NCBI GenBank assembly: GCA_046294345.1
Contig: JBKBJT010000003.1
Coordinates: 62,001-126,000 of the forward strand
Direction of reading: 5' to 3'
Length of the DNA: 64,000 nt
Origin: Ferrovibrio sp046294345
GTDB lineage: Bacteria; Pseudomonadota; Alphaproteobacteria; Ferrovibrionales; Ferrovibrionaceae
Shown here piece by piece: positions 33,488 through 42,206 of this stretch. The first letter of the stretch is position 1. Every line of letters starts with the position of its first letter. The position numbers were made by a program, and so were the translations under genes. The notes beneath the pieces were generated by a model that was not told where the DNA came from, did not search any database, and saw only the letters and a program-made list of their open reading frames with translations.

Positions 33488-34261
33488 ATGACCGACTTAA
33501 TTTCCACCGGCGGAGCTGTGCCGGCCTTGCCGCCGCTGCCGCGATCCGACTGGGCGCTGTTCCTCGATATCGACGGCACATTGCTCGATATCGCCGATGC
33601 ACCCGACCGCGTCGTGGTGCCGGCCGATCTGCGCGAACATCTGCGCATCGCCGCCGACCGCCTGGACGGCGCGCTTGCCCTGGTTTCGGGTCGTGCGCTG
33701 GATAGCGTCGACCGGCTGTTCGATCCCCTGCGGCTCGCAGCCTCGGGCCAGCATGGCAGCGAATGGCGCCCCGCCCCGCATGCGCAGATTCGTCCTGTCG
33801 CCGGCCTGCCGCTGCCCGAAAGCCTGCATCACAGCATCGTCCGCCTGGCCGAGCTGCATCCCGGAATCCTGGTCGAACGCAAGAGCCATGCACTCGCTGT
33901 GCATTACCGCCACGCGCCCGAGCTGGGCCCGCAGCTCGGCGCGCGGCTGGCCGAAGCGCTGGAAGGCCATGCCGGCCTGATGCTGATGCCGGGCCGGCAT
34001 GTCTGGGAAGTGAAGGATGCCGCTTTGTCGAAGGGCTCGGCGGTGGATCTGTTCCTGCGTGAGCCGACCTTTGCTAGCCGGCTGCCGGTCTTCATCGGCG
34101 ACGACCGCACGGATGAGGATGGCTTTCGCGCCGTGGAACGTGCCGGCGGCCTGGCGTTGCCGGTGGGCGCGCTGAACCGGTCCTGGCCGGAACGCCACGG
34201 CTTCGCCGATGCGCAGGCCGTGCGCGGCTGGCTCGCCGCCTTTGCGGAGCGCACGGCATGA
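33488..34261 (+). CDS. otsB: Trehalose-6-phosphate phosphatase OtsB
   Basis: A 257-residue HAD-superfamily phosphatase that converts trehalose-6-phosphate to trehalose. The nucleophile motif is FLDIDGTLLDIAD, the second Asp acts as acid, and the metal-binding motif FIGDDRTDEDGF lies near the C-terminus. SGRALDSVDRLF is the usual second region. ATG 33488 is chosen over the TTG at 33485. Its stop overlaps the GH15 gene in ATGA, so it leads a tightly coupled trehalose operon. Confidence 0.95.
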   Translation: MTDLISTGGAVPALPPLPRSDWALFLDIDGTLLDIADAPDRVVVPADLREHLRIAADRLDGALALVSGRALDSVDRLFDPLRLAASGQHGSEWRPAPHAQIRPVAGLPLPESLHHSIVRLAELHPGILVERKSHALAVHYRHAPELGPQLGARLAEALEGHAGLMLMPGRHVWEVKDAALSKGSAVDLFLREPTFASRLPVFIGDDRTDEDGFRAVERAGGLALPVGALNRSWPERHGFADAQAVRGWLAAFAERTA

Positions 34262-36075
34262 CGGAACGGAAAAATCCGAAACAGGGTAATCTCGATCTCG
34301 GGGTGGTCGGCAACTGCGTGGTGGCCGCGCTGATCGACCGCGCGGGTCGCATCGTGTGGCATTGCGCGCCGCGTCTGGACGGCGACCCGGTCTTCTGCGA
34401 CCTGCTGCAGCCGAAATACGCCGACGAGGGCGTCTTCACAATCGAACTGCGCGACCTCAAGCAGAGTGCGCAGCATTACATCGACAACACCGCCGTCCTG
34501 GTCACCACGCTCAGTGACGACCAGGGCGGCAGCATCCGTATCACCGATTTCTGTCCGCGCTTCAAGCAGCATGACCGCATCTATCGCCCGGCCATGCTGA
34601 TCCGCCGCATCGAGCCGTTGGGCGGCACGCCGGTGGTGCGCATCCGCCTGCGCCCGCTCTTCGATTACGGCGCCACCCAGCCCAGCCGCACGCTCGGCAG
34701 CAACCATATCCGCTTCACCGCGCCTGGCGCTGCGCTCAGGCTCACCACCGATGCGCCAATCGCCTATATCGATACCGAAAGTGAATTCGTGCTGACCGGA
34801 CCGGTCACGCTGATTTTTGGTCCCGATGAAAGCTTCACGGCCTCGATCACGCACATGGCGCGCGAATTCCAGGAGCGCACCATCGAATACTGGGTCGAAT
34901 GGGCGCGCTATCTCTCAGTACCGTTCGAATGGCAGGAAGCGGTGATCCGCGCCGGCATCACGCTGAAACTCTGCGCGGCCGAGGAAACCGGCGGCATCCT
35001 GGCCGCGCTCACAACCTCGGTGCCCGAGGCCGCCAACACCCCGCGCAACTGGGATTACCGGTTCTGCTGGCTGCGCGATGCCTATTTCACCGTGCAGGCG
35101 CTGAACCGCCTGGGCGCGACGAAAACCATGGAGGATTTCCTCCGCTACATCACCACCGTGGTGGCGCTGAACCCCGATGGCGAATTGCAGCCGGTCTATG
35201 CGCTCAATCCATCGGGCAGCCTGGAGGAACGCAATGTTCCGGCCCTGCAGGGTTATCGGGGCATGGGACCGGTGCGGATCGGCAATGCCGCCTTCGCCCA
35301 GCGCCAGAACGACACCTATGGCTCCATCGTGCTGGCGGTGGCGCAGATGTTCTTCGACCGCCGCCTGCCACGCCGCGGCGACGTCGCCCTGTTCGAACAG
35401 CTCGAACGGCTGGGCGAGAAGGCGGCGGCGCTGGCGCTCACCCCCGATGCCGGGTTGTGGGAATTCCGTGGCCGTGCCCGTGTGCATACCCATTCGGCAG
35501 CGATGTGCTGGGCCGCCTGTCGTCGGTTGTCCAAGATCGCCGGCGCCCTGGGGCTGGCCGAGCGGGCGACCTACTGGGCCGATCATGCCCAGGTCATCCG
35601 CAAGGCAATCATGGAGCATGCCTGGAACGCGGAACTGAACAGCTTCGTCGAGAGTTTTAACGGTGCCGACCTCGATGCATCCCTGCTGCTGCTGCAGGAA
35701 ATTGGTTTCGTCGCCGCCGACGATCCCCGTTTTCTCGGAACGCTGGAAGCGATCAGCCGCCAACTGCGCCGAGGCAACCATCTGATGCGGTATGTGGCAC
35801 CGGACGATTTCGGTACGCCGCATAATGCCTTTTCGATCTGTACGTTCTGGTATGTCGACGCGCTGGCTGCCGTGGGACGACGGGAAGAAGCGCGCGAGAT
35901 TTTCGAAAGCCTGCTGGCCTCGCGCAATCATCTCGGCCTGCTGTCGGAAGACATCGATACGACGACGGGTGAGCTATGGGGAAATTTCCCGCAGACCTAT
36001 TCGATGGTTGGCTTGATCGTCTGCGCCATGCGGCTGTCAAAGACATGGGAGGAAGCGTTTTGGCGCGGCTCGTAG
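34258..36075 (+). CDS. Glycoside hydrolase family 15 protein (glucoamylase/trehalase-like)
   Basis: A 605-residue GH15 enzyme with an N-terminal beta domain (DLGVVGNCVVAALIDRAGRIVWHCAPRLDGDPVF) and an (alpha/alpha)6 catalytic barrel (NTPRNWDYRFCWLRDAYFT). Likely catalytic acids are the Glu in LWEFRGRARV and the Glu in TGELWGNFPQTYS. The overall form is the one shared by mycobacterial trehalase and many proteobacterial GH15 proteins. It overlaps otsB by four bases and otsA by sixteen, so all three are made together. It could break trehalose, or trim another alpha-glucan; the substrate is not settled. Confidence 0.9.
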   Translation: MTERKNPKQGNLDLGVVGNCVVAALIDRAGRIVWHCAPRLDGDPVFCDLLQPKYADEGVFTIELRDLKQSAQHYIDNTAVLVTTLSDDQGGSIRITDFCPRFKQHDRIYRPAMLIRRIEPLGGTPVVRIRLRPLFDYGATQPSRTLGSNHIRFTAPGAALRLTTDAPIAYIDTESEFVLTGPVTLIFGPDESFTASITHMAREFQERTIEYWVEWARYLSVPFEWQEAVIRAGITLKLCAAEETGGILAALTTSVPEAANTPRNWDYRFCWLRDAYFTVQALNRLGATKTMEDFLRYITTVVALNPDGELQPVYALNPSGSLEERNVPALQGYRGMGPVRIGNAAFAQRQNDTYGSIVLAVAQMFFDRRLPRRGDVALFEQLERLGEKAAALALTPDAGLWEFRGRARVHTHSAAMCWAACRRLSKIAGALGLAERATYWADHAQVIRKAIMEHAWNAELNSFVESFNGADLDASLLLLQEIGFVAADDPRFLGTLEAISRQLRRGNHLMRYVAPDDFGTPHNAFSICTFWYVDALAAVGRREEAREIFESLLASRNHLGLLSEDIDTTTGELWGNFPQTYSMVGLIVCAMRLSKTWEEAFWRGS

Positions 36076-37442
36076 TGGTTTCCAACCGCGTGGCGATGCC
36101 GCGCGAACGCCTCAGCCGCGCCGGCGGCCTGGCCGTGGCCCTGCGCGAGGCGTTGCAGGCCCAGGGTGGTCTCTGGTTCGGCTGGAGCGGCGAGGTCAGC
36201 GAGCAGGCCGCGGCCGAACCCCGCCATGCGCGGCAGGGCCGCGTCGATTATGCCGTGCTCGATCTCACGCCCGACGAGCATCGCCAGTTCTACCTCGAAT
36301 TCGCCAATGCCACGCTCTGGCCGCTCTGCCATTACCGGCTCGGCCTGATCCATTTCAACCGCGCGAGCTGGGAGGGCTATCTGGCCGTCAATGCCCGCTT
36401 CGCCGATGCGCTGGTGCCGCTGCTCAAGCCAGATGACGTGATCTGGGTGCACGATTATCACTTCATCCCGCTGGCGGCCGAACTGCGCCGGCGCGGCGTG
36501 CAGAACCGCATCGGCTTTTTCCTGCATATCCCCTTCCCGGCGCCGGAAGTGCTGGCCGCCTTGCCGGGCCATGAACGACTGGTGCGCGACCTGTGCGCCT
36601 ATGATCTGGTCGGGTTCCAGACTTTGGGCGATGTGCGGTCCCTGAGCGAATACATCCTGCACGAAGCGGGCGGCACGGTGGGCGGCGACCTAGACGGCGC
36701 CGATGGCCGCATCACCGCCTATGGCCGTTCCCTGCGTGTCGGGGCCTTCCCGATCGGTATCGACACTGAGGATTTTGTGCGCATGGCGGCGACCGGCGCC
36801 AGCAGCACGGAAACCCAGCGCCTGAGCGAAAGCCTGGTCGGCCGCAATCTGGTGATTGGCGTCGACCGGCTGGATTATTCCAAGGGCATTCCGCAGCGCT
36901 TCGAGGCCTTTCATCACCTGCTCGGGTCAAGGCCAGAGCATCGCGGCAAGGTCACCTTCATGCAGATCGCGCCGATCTCGCGCGGCGAGGTGGCCCAGTA
37001 TCGCAAGTTGCGCAACGAGCTCGATGGGCTCACCGGTCGCATCAACGGCAAATTCGCCGAGTTCGACTGGGTGCCGGTGCGTTATCTCAACAAGGCTTTC
37101 GCGCGCGAAACGCTGGCCGGTTTCTACCGCCATGCCAGGGTCGGTTTCGTCACCCCGCTGCGTGATGGCATGAACCTGGTCGCCAAGGAATATGTTGCCT
37201 CGCAGAATCCCGATGATCCCGGCGTGCTGGTGCTGTCGCGCTTCGCCGGCGCGGCGCGCGAGATGCAGGGCGCGCTGATCGTCAATCCCTACGATACCGA
37301 GGCCCTGGCCGAGGCGCTGGACCGCGCGCTGACCATGCCGCAGGAAGAACGCCGCTCGCGCTGGGAAGCGATGATGGCGGTGTTGCGGGCCAACACGATC
37401 ACCCACTGGCGGGAAAACTTCCTCGCCCGGCTCAAGGCCTGA
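36060..37442 (+). CDS. otsA: Alpha,alpha-trehalose-phosphate synthase OtsA
   Basis: A GT20 glycosyltransferase of about 460 residues that makes trehalose-6-phosphate from UDP-glucose and glucose-6-phosphate. Marks: LVVVSNRV at the N-terminus, AGGLAVAL (phosphate loop), VWVHDYHFIPLAAELR, VDRLDYSKGIPQR, and TPLRDGMNLVAKEYVA. I chose TTG 36060, which follows GGGAGGA at good distance and gives the family N-terminus MARLVVVSN; ATG 36045 is the alternative. It overlaps the GH15 end by 16 bases. With OtsB it forms the osmoprotectant pathway. Confidence 0.95.
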   Translation: MARLVVVSNRVAMPRERLSRAGGLAVALREALQAQGGLWFGWSGEVSEQAAAEPRHARQGRVDYAVLDLTPDEHRQFYLEFANATLWPLCHYRLGLIHFNRASWEGYLAVNARFADALVPLLKPDDVIWVHDYHFIPLAAELRRRGVQNRIGFFLHIPFPAPEVLAALPGHERLVRDLCAYDLVGFQTLGDVRSLSEYILHEAGGTVGGDLDGADGRITAYGRSLRVGAFPIGIDTEDFVRMAATGASSTETQRLSESLVGRNLVIGVDRLDYSKGIPQRFEAFHHLLGSRPEHRGKVTFMQIAPISRGEVAQYRKLRNELDGLTGRINGKFAEFDWVPVRYLNKAFARETLAGFYRHARVGFVTPLRDGMNLVAKEYVASQNPDDPGVLVLSRFAGAAREMQGALIVNPYDTEALAEALDRALTMPQEERRSRWEAMMAVLRANTITHWRENFLARLKA

Positions 37443-37479
37443 CACTTTCATCGCGTCTGCCGCCGGCTATGCTGGCGTC

Positions 37480-38325
37480 ATGGGCATGCTTCTGGTCAGC
37501 ACCGCTTCGATCCCGGCGACGTCATCTGTCGTCCCGTGGTGGAGTTTCAGCAAAACCGCGATTGCCGCGACGGCGCTCGTGCTGGTGCGCGACGGCCTGC
37601 TCCATCTCGACGACATCCAACCCGACACGCCCTATACGTTGCGGCAGCTGCTGCAGCACAGGTCCGGCCTGCCCGATTACGGCGGCCTGGCGGAGTATCA
37701 TGCGGCGGTGGAGCGCGGCGAGGATCCCTGGCCTGTATCCGACCTGCTGATGCGCTGCGATGCCGGCCGGTTGCGATATCCGCCCGGCGAAGGCTGGGGC
37801 TATTCCAATATCGGCTACTGGCATCTGACGCAGATCGTCGCGCATGCCGCCGGGCAGCCGTTCGGCATGGCGCTGGAGCAGCGTTTGCTCGGGCCGCTGG
37901 GCATCGGCGGTGTGCGGCTGGCGCAGGACCGCACCGATCTAACCGGCCTGCCGGGCATCATGGACGGCTACCATCCCGGCTGGGTCTATCATGGCCTGCT
38001 GACCGGGCCGCTCGATGCAGCGGCGCGCTTGCTGCACGAGCTGCTTACCGGCGATCTGCTGCCGCCCGATCTGCTGGATGCCATGCGCCTGCCCCATTGG
38101 CTGGGCGGACCGGTCACCGACCGGCCCTGGCTGGCGCCGGGATACGGCCTCGGCCTGATGTGCGGCGAAGCCGGCACTGGCCGGCATGTGGAAGGCCATA
38201 GCGGCGGCGGGCCGGGCAGCGTGGTGGCCGTCTATCACCGGCCTGCCGAGGGCATCACGGCGGCCGGGTTTTCGCCCGGCGCCGACATGGCCGCGCTGGA
38301 GGCAGCGGTTTTTAGATATACTTGA
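37480..38325 (+). CDS. Beta-lactamase-family serine hydrolase, short at the N-terminus
   Basis: A 281-residue class C beta-lactamase-like hydrolase. The nucleophile motif SFSK (SxxK) is at about residues 22-25, much closer to the start than the ~60-80 usual in this family. YSN follows in WGYSNIGYW, and the third motif may be HSGGGPGS. No signal peptide is present. The frame is open upstream through the end of otsA but has no good start there, so the N-terminal strands may have been lost. It may be a truncated gene or a compact cytoplasmic esterase. Its stop overlaps the operator of the next gene. Confidence 0.7.
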   Translation: MGMLLVSTASIPATSSVVPWWSFSKTAIAATALVLVRDGLLHLDDIQPDTPYTLRQLLQHRSGLPDYGGLAEYHAAVERGEDPWPVSDLLMRCDAGRLRYPPGEGWGYSNIGYWHLTQIVAHAAGQPFGMALEQRLLGPLGIGGVRLAQDRTDLTGLPGIMDGYHPGWVYHGLLTGPLDAAARLLHELLTGDLLPPDLLDAMRLPHWLGGPVTDRPWLAPGYGLGLMCGEAGTGRHVEGHSGGGPGSVVAVYHRPAEGITAAGFSPGADMAALEAAVFRYT

Positions 38326-38334
38326 CTCAGTCAA
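38322..38334. promoter_or_regulatory. Candidate operator of MarR-GNAT protein
   Basis: TTGAC and GTCAA around TCA, a 13-bp palindrome 43 bases upstream of the MarR-GNAT gene. It includes the stop codon of the serine hydrolase gene. It could also serve as a -35 box (TTGACT). Self-control by the MarR domain is inferred. Confidence 0.5.
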
Positions 38335-38376
38335 CTATTCTGCCGAGACTGGCCCGGCTACCCCTGAGGAAACGCT

Positions 38377-39336
38377 ATGGCCGGTCCCGCCCCAAAGCCG
38401 CCGCGCGCCCTGACACAGCAGGTCGAACGCATGCGGCAGTTCAACCGCTTCTACACCCACAAGATCGGCGTGCTGGAAGACGGCAAACTCTATGCACCCT
38501 TCTCACTGGCCGAGACCCGCGTGCTCTACGAACTGGCCCATCGCCAGCGTGTCACCGCCAGCGACCTGGTGCGGGACCTGAGCCTTGATGCCGGTTATCT
38601 CAGCCGCATGCTTGCCCGCTTTGCCAAACAGGGTCTGGTGACCCGCAAGCCGACCAAGGAAGATGCGCGCCAGAGCCTGCTGCAACTGACGGCGAAGGGC
38701 CGCCGGACCATGGCACCGTTGGAAGCGGCCTCCAATCGTGTGCTGGAACCGCTGCTGACGCGGCTGTCGCCCGCCGAGCGCACGCGGCTCTCTGGCGCCA
38801 TGGCCACCATCGAGAGCCTGTTGGGCGGCACGCCGGCACCTGAGTCTGGGCAGAAGCGGTCCTGGCGCCTGCGCGGAATGCAGCCGGGCGATCTTGGCTG
38901 GGTGATCCAGGCCCATGGCCGGCTCTATGCGCAGGAATATGGCTGGGACCGCAGCTTCGAGGACATGGCGGCGGAAATCGCCGTCGGCATCATGAAGAGT
39001 TTCGATCCGGCCTGCGAACGCGTCTGGATTGCCGAGCTGGACGGCGAACCGGTAGGCTCTGTATTCCTGGTGAAGAAAAACAAGTCAGTCGCCAAGCTGC
39101 GGCTGCTGATCATCGATCCGAAGGCACGCGGCCTGGGCGTCGGCAAGGCGCTGGTGGCGGAATGCATCCGCTTCGCGCGCAAGGCCGGCTATAAAAAGAT
39201 CACGCTGTGGACCAACAGCATCCTCGTTGCTGCGCGCGGCATCTATGAAAAGGCCGGCTTCAAGCTGGTGGCCAGCGAGAAGCATCGCAGCTTCGGCGTG
39301 GACCTGATCGGCGAAACCTGGGACCTCAAATTGTGA
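38377..39336 (+). CDS. MarR-type regulator fused to GNAT acetyltransferase
   Basis: A 319-residue two-domain protein. Residues ~1-145 are a MarR winged helix (VTASDLVRDLSLDAGYLSRMLARFAKQGLV with wing EDARQSLLQLTAKG). Residues ~165-319 are a GNAT acetyltransferase with the acetyl-CoA loop PKARGLGVGKALVAECIRFA and ARGIYEKAGFKLVASE. This fusion is known in many bacteria (helix-turn-helix/GNAT regulators), where acetyl-CoA or an acetylated ligand may control binding. A GAGGAAA site precedes ATG 38377. It overlaps the next gene by four bases, pairing it with the EamA transporter. Confidence 0.92.
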   Translation: MAGPAPKPPRALTQQVERMRQFNRFYTHKIGVLEDGKLYAPFSLAETRVLYELAHRQRVTASDLVRDLSLDAGYLSRMLARFAKQGLVTRKPTKEDARQSLLQLTAKGRRTMAPLEAASNRVLEPLLTRLSPAERTRLSGAMATIESLLGGTPAPESGQKRSWRLRGMQPGDLGWVIQAHGRLYAQEYGWDRSFEDMAAEIAVGIMKSFDPACERVWIAELDGEPVGSVFLVKKNKSVAKLRLLIIDPKARGLGVGKALVAECIRFARKAGYKKITLWTNSILVAARGIYEKAGFKLVASEKHRSFGVDLIGETWDLKL

Positions 39337-40217
39337 AGCCGCACTGGCCCATCCTGGCGGCGGCCAGCGTCGGCATCCAGGTCGGCGCCGCCATGGTGGC
39401 CACGCGCTTTGTAGTGGCTGAAAGCGGCCCGGCCACGCTGGCGATGTTCCGCTACCTGATCGGCGCGCTCTGCCTGCTGCCGGTCTTGTGGTGGCAGAAA
39501 CAGCCGATGCGTTTCGCCCGGCGCGACATCCTGCCCATCGCCGGACTGGGCGTCATTCAATTCGGCTTGCTTATAGCCTTGCTGAATTTCGGCCTGTCGC
39601 TGATCCCGGCGGCGCGCGCGGCTTTGCTGTTCGCCAGTTTCCCGCTGCTCACCATGATCGTTGCCGCTCTGCTCGGGCGGGAACGGCTGACGCTGAACAA
39701 AAGCATCGGCGTGTTGCTCACCATGCTGGGCGTGGCGCTGGCGCTGGGCGAAAAGCTGTTCGATCCCGCTTCCGGCACGGGTTTGTTCGGCGAGGCCGCC
39801 GTTTTGCTGGCCGCGCTTTGCGGCGCCGTCTGCTCGGTACTCTACCGGCCCTACCTGCAGCGTTATCCCACTTTGCCCGTCGGCGCCTTCGCCATGCTGG
39901 CCAGCGTCGGCTTCCTGCTGCTGCTCAGCATCCCCGAGGGCCTGTTCGCGGATTGGCGCGGCTACAGCGCGCAGGGCTGGGCGGCCGTTCTGTTCATCGG
40001 TGTTTCCAGCGGCATCTTCTATGCCGTCTGGCTCTGGGCCCTGCGCCATGCCTCGCCCACGCGGGTGACGATTTTTCTGGGCTTAAGCCCGGTGACGGCC
40101 GGCCTGTTCGGCGCATTGTTCCTGGCCGAACCGCTCACGCTGCCGTTACTGGCCGGGCTGGTCGTTCTGCTGCTCGGCCTATGGCTGGCCCATCGTCCGG
40201 AGCGCGCGGCGTGCTAG
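39333..40217 (+). CDS. EamA/DMT family transporter
   Basis: A 294-residue inner membrane protein with about ten hydrophobic helices in two EamA repeats. The first repeat begins WPILAAASVGIQVGAAMVATRFVV, the second EAAVLLAALCGAVCSVLYRP. Many drug/metabolite transporters of this type export amino acids, nucleosides or amines. GTG 39333 overlaps the stop of the MarR-GNAT gene (GTGA), so they are translated together and the regulator may control export of the same compound it can acetylate. The substrate is unknown. Confidence 0.9.
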   Translation: MKPHWPILAAASVGIQVGAAMVATRFVVAESGPATLAMFRYLIGALCLLPVLWWQKQPMRFARRDILPIAGLGVIQFGLLIALLNFGLSLIPAARAALLFASFPLLTMIVAALLGRERLTLNKSIGVLLTMLGVALALGEKLFDPASGTGLFGEAAVLLAALCGAVCSVLYRPYLQRYPTLPVGAFAMLASVGFLLLLSIPEGLFADWRGYSAQGWAAVLFIGVSSGIFYAVWLWALRHASPTRVTIFLGLSPVTAGLFGALFLAEPLTLPLLAGLVVLLLGLWLAHRPERAAC

Positions 40218-40227
40218 ATTGCACATC

Positions 40228-41634
40228 GTGGATCTCACACGCCGCATATTCCTTTCTGCCTCTGCTACCGCAATGGTCGGCAGCATTCTCCTGCCACGGA
40301 ACGTGCAGGCCGCCGGTTATGGTCTGACCGCCGCGCCCGTCACGCTGCCCGTGGTGCCGGGCCAGCCACAGACACAGCTTTGGGGTTATAACGGCAGTTT
40401 TCCCGGCCCTATGCTGCGCGTGCGGCAGGGCGAGCGTCTGCGCGTCGTTTTGCAAAACAACCTGCCGCAGGACAGCAGCATCCACTGGCATGGCATCCGT
40501 CTGCCGCATGCGATGGACGGCGTGCCCGGCCTGACCCAGCCGCCGGTGAGGCCGGGCGAAAGCTTTGTCTATGAATTCGATTGTCCCGATGCCGGCACCT
40601 ATTGGTATCACCCGCACTGGGCCAGTGCCGAACAGGTCGGGCGCGGCCTCTACGGCCTGCTGATCGTTGACGAGCATGCGCCGCCCAATGTGGATCGCGA
40701 CGTCGCCTGGGTCTTAAGCGACCTGCGCCTCAATCGGCAGGCGCAGATCCAGGAGGATTTCGGCGATGCCGGCGACCTCACCCATGGCGGCCGGCTTGGC
40801 AACACCGCGCTGCTGAACGGCCGGCTGGCGGAACGCTTCGCGCTGGCGCCGGGCGAACGCATTCGCCTGCGCCTGCTCAATGCCGCGAATGCGCGCATCT
40901 TCCATCTGCGCTTCGGTGGCCACCGGCCATGGCTGGTGGCGCTGGACGGCCATCCGGTGAAACCGCGCCGGCTGGAGCAGGATCATCTCGTCTCGCTCGG
41001 CCCCGGCATGCGCGCCGACCTGATCCTCGATGCCGCTGGCGAACCGGGCAGCAGCCATACCGTGTTCGACGTCGAACGCGGCCAGGCCTATCGCCTGCTC
41101 GATCTGGTTTATGGTCCGCCCGCCGCCCGCCGCGCGCCCCGGCCTGATCCCGCACCCCTGCCGCCCAACCCGGCGGCCGAGCCCGATCTGGCCCGCGCCA
41201 CCCGCTTAAGGCTGGACCTGACCGGCGGCGCCATGAGCCGGCTCGACAATCTGAAGGTGGATGGCCGGCAGATGAGCCTGCGCGATGCCTTCCGGCAGCA
41301 CCGGGTCGCCTGGGCGCTGAACGGCCGGGCCCAGACCGGACATCAGCACGGGCACGGGCACGGGGACGGCCCGCTCTTTCGCCTCGAGCTAGGAAAAAGC
41401 TATAGTCTTGAAATAGTTAACGACACGGCCTGGCCGCATCCGGTGCATCTGCACGGGCATGCCTTCCGGGTGCTGGACGACCCGGACCGGCCGTTGCGCG
41501 ACACGGTATTGCTGCAGCCGCGCAGCCGCAGCGAAATCGCCTTCGTGGCCGACAACCCGGGCGAATGGATGCTCCATTGCCATATCCTGGAGCATCAGGC
41601 CGCCGGCATGGTGGCGACCGTTCAGGTAGGCTGA
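40228..41634 (+). CDS. Multicopper oxidase, Tat-exported
   Basis: A 468-residue periplasmic oxidase of the CueO/laccase-like group. The N-terminus MDLTRRIFLSASATAM is a Tat signal. Copper ligands are all visible: HWHG, WYHPHW, HPVHLHGHAF and HCHILEHQAAGM (the last with an axial Met). These hold one type 1 copper and the trinuclear cluster that reduces oxygen to water. GTG 40228 is preferred because TTG 40219 lacks a clear ribosome site. A His-Gly repeat (HQHGHGHGDG) before the last domain may bind copper. A copper-detoxifying role is plausible. It follows the EamA gene by ten bases. Confidence 0.93.
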   Translation: MDLTRRIFLSASATAMVGSILLPRNVQAAGYGLTAAPVTLPVVPGQPQTQLWGYNGSFPGPMLRVRQGERLRVVLQNNLPQDSSIHWHGIRLPHAMDGVPGLTQPPVRPGESFVYEFDCPDAGTYWYHPHWASAEQVGRGLYGLLIVDEHAPPNVDRDVAWVLSDLRLNRQAQIQEDFGDAGDLTHGGRLGNTALLNGRLAERFALAPGERIRLRLLNAANARIFHLRFGGHRPWLVALDGHPVKPRRLEQDHLVSLGPGMRADLILDAAGEPGSSHTVFDVERGQAYRLLDLVYGPPAARRAPRPDPAPLPPNPAAEPDLARATRLRLDLTGGAMSRLDNLKVDGRQMSLRDAFRQHRVAWALNGRAQTGHQHGHGHGDGPLFRLELGKSYSLEIVNDTAWPHPVHLHGHAFRVLDDPDRPLRDTVLLQPRSRSEIAFVADNPGEWMLHCHILEHQAAGMVATVQVG

Positions 41635-41655
41635 ATTTTTATCGGAAAACCGGGA

Positions 41656-41973
41656 TTAACCGGCGACCTGCTTCTTGGCGACTTCCATCAATTCGGCCAG
41701 CTTGGCATGCAGGCGATGGTCGGAAATCTCCACATTCTTGGCCTTCAGGTCGGCCTGCACTTTGCGGATCACGTCGGCGTCGCCGGCTTCCTCGAAATCG
41801 GCCGCCACGACGTCCTTGGCATAGGCCTCGGCCTGGTCGCCGGTCAGGCCGATCTGCTCGGCCACCCACAGGCCCAGCAGCTTGTTGCGCCGCGCGGTCG
41901 CCTTGAAAGCGAGCTCCTCGTCATGGGCATGCTTCTTCTCGAAGGCATCCTTGCGGTCGTCGAAGGTGGTCAT
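41656..41973 (-). CDS. F1 ATPase inhibitor, zeta-subunit family (DUF1476)
   Basis: A 105-residue helical protein starting MTTFDDRKDAFEKKHAHDEEL, matching the zeta inhibitor of alphaproteobacterial F1Fo-ATP synthase (first seen in Paracoccus). It blocks ATP hydrolysis by inserting its N-terminus into F1. RRNKLLGLWVAEQIGLTG is the conserved helix. ATG 41973 is supported by a GAGG site; the frame extends to 42189 without family similarity. It is a single gene converging on the multicopper oxidase. Confidence 0.9.
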   Translation of the reverse strand: MTTFDDRKDAFEKKHAHDEELAFKATARRNKLLGLWVAEQIGLTGDQAEAYAKDVVAADFEEAGDADVIRKVQADLKAKNVEISDHRLHAKLAELMEVAKKQVAG

Positions 41974-42206
41974 CCGGGCCTCGTTATCATGCGGTCTGGC
42001 GTGCCCGTTATATAGGAGAGCGGCGGGGCGTGCCGCAAGGGTCGGCGGCTGCGGCATTTTGCGGCGGAAAACCGCTCTTCCGCTCCAGCCAGCCGGTGGA
42101 ATTTCCGGCGCTATTCTGCCGCCGGCCGATTGCGGCAGCGGTCCCCTTGCGCTATTCAAGGGCCGAGCAAATTCCCCCGCTTCCCCCAACAGATCACGGG
42201 TGTGCC

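Noticed and set aside
37469..37750. Short frame overlapping the serine hydrolase
   Set aside because: Arg/Ser-rich frame-shift shadow of the hydrolase gene.
41974..42206. Riboswitch before purC
   Set aside because: A CCCTTG/CAAGGG stem near 42145 is present, but I cannot see the conserved core of a purine, PRPP or ppGpp riboswitch.
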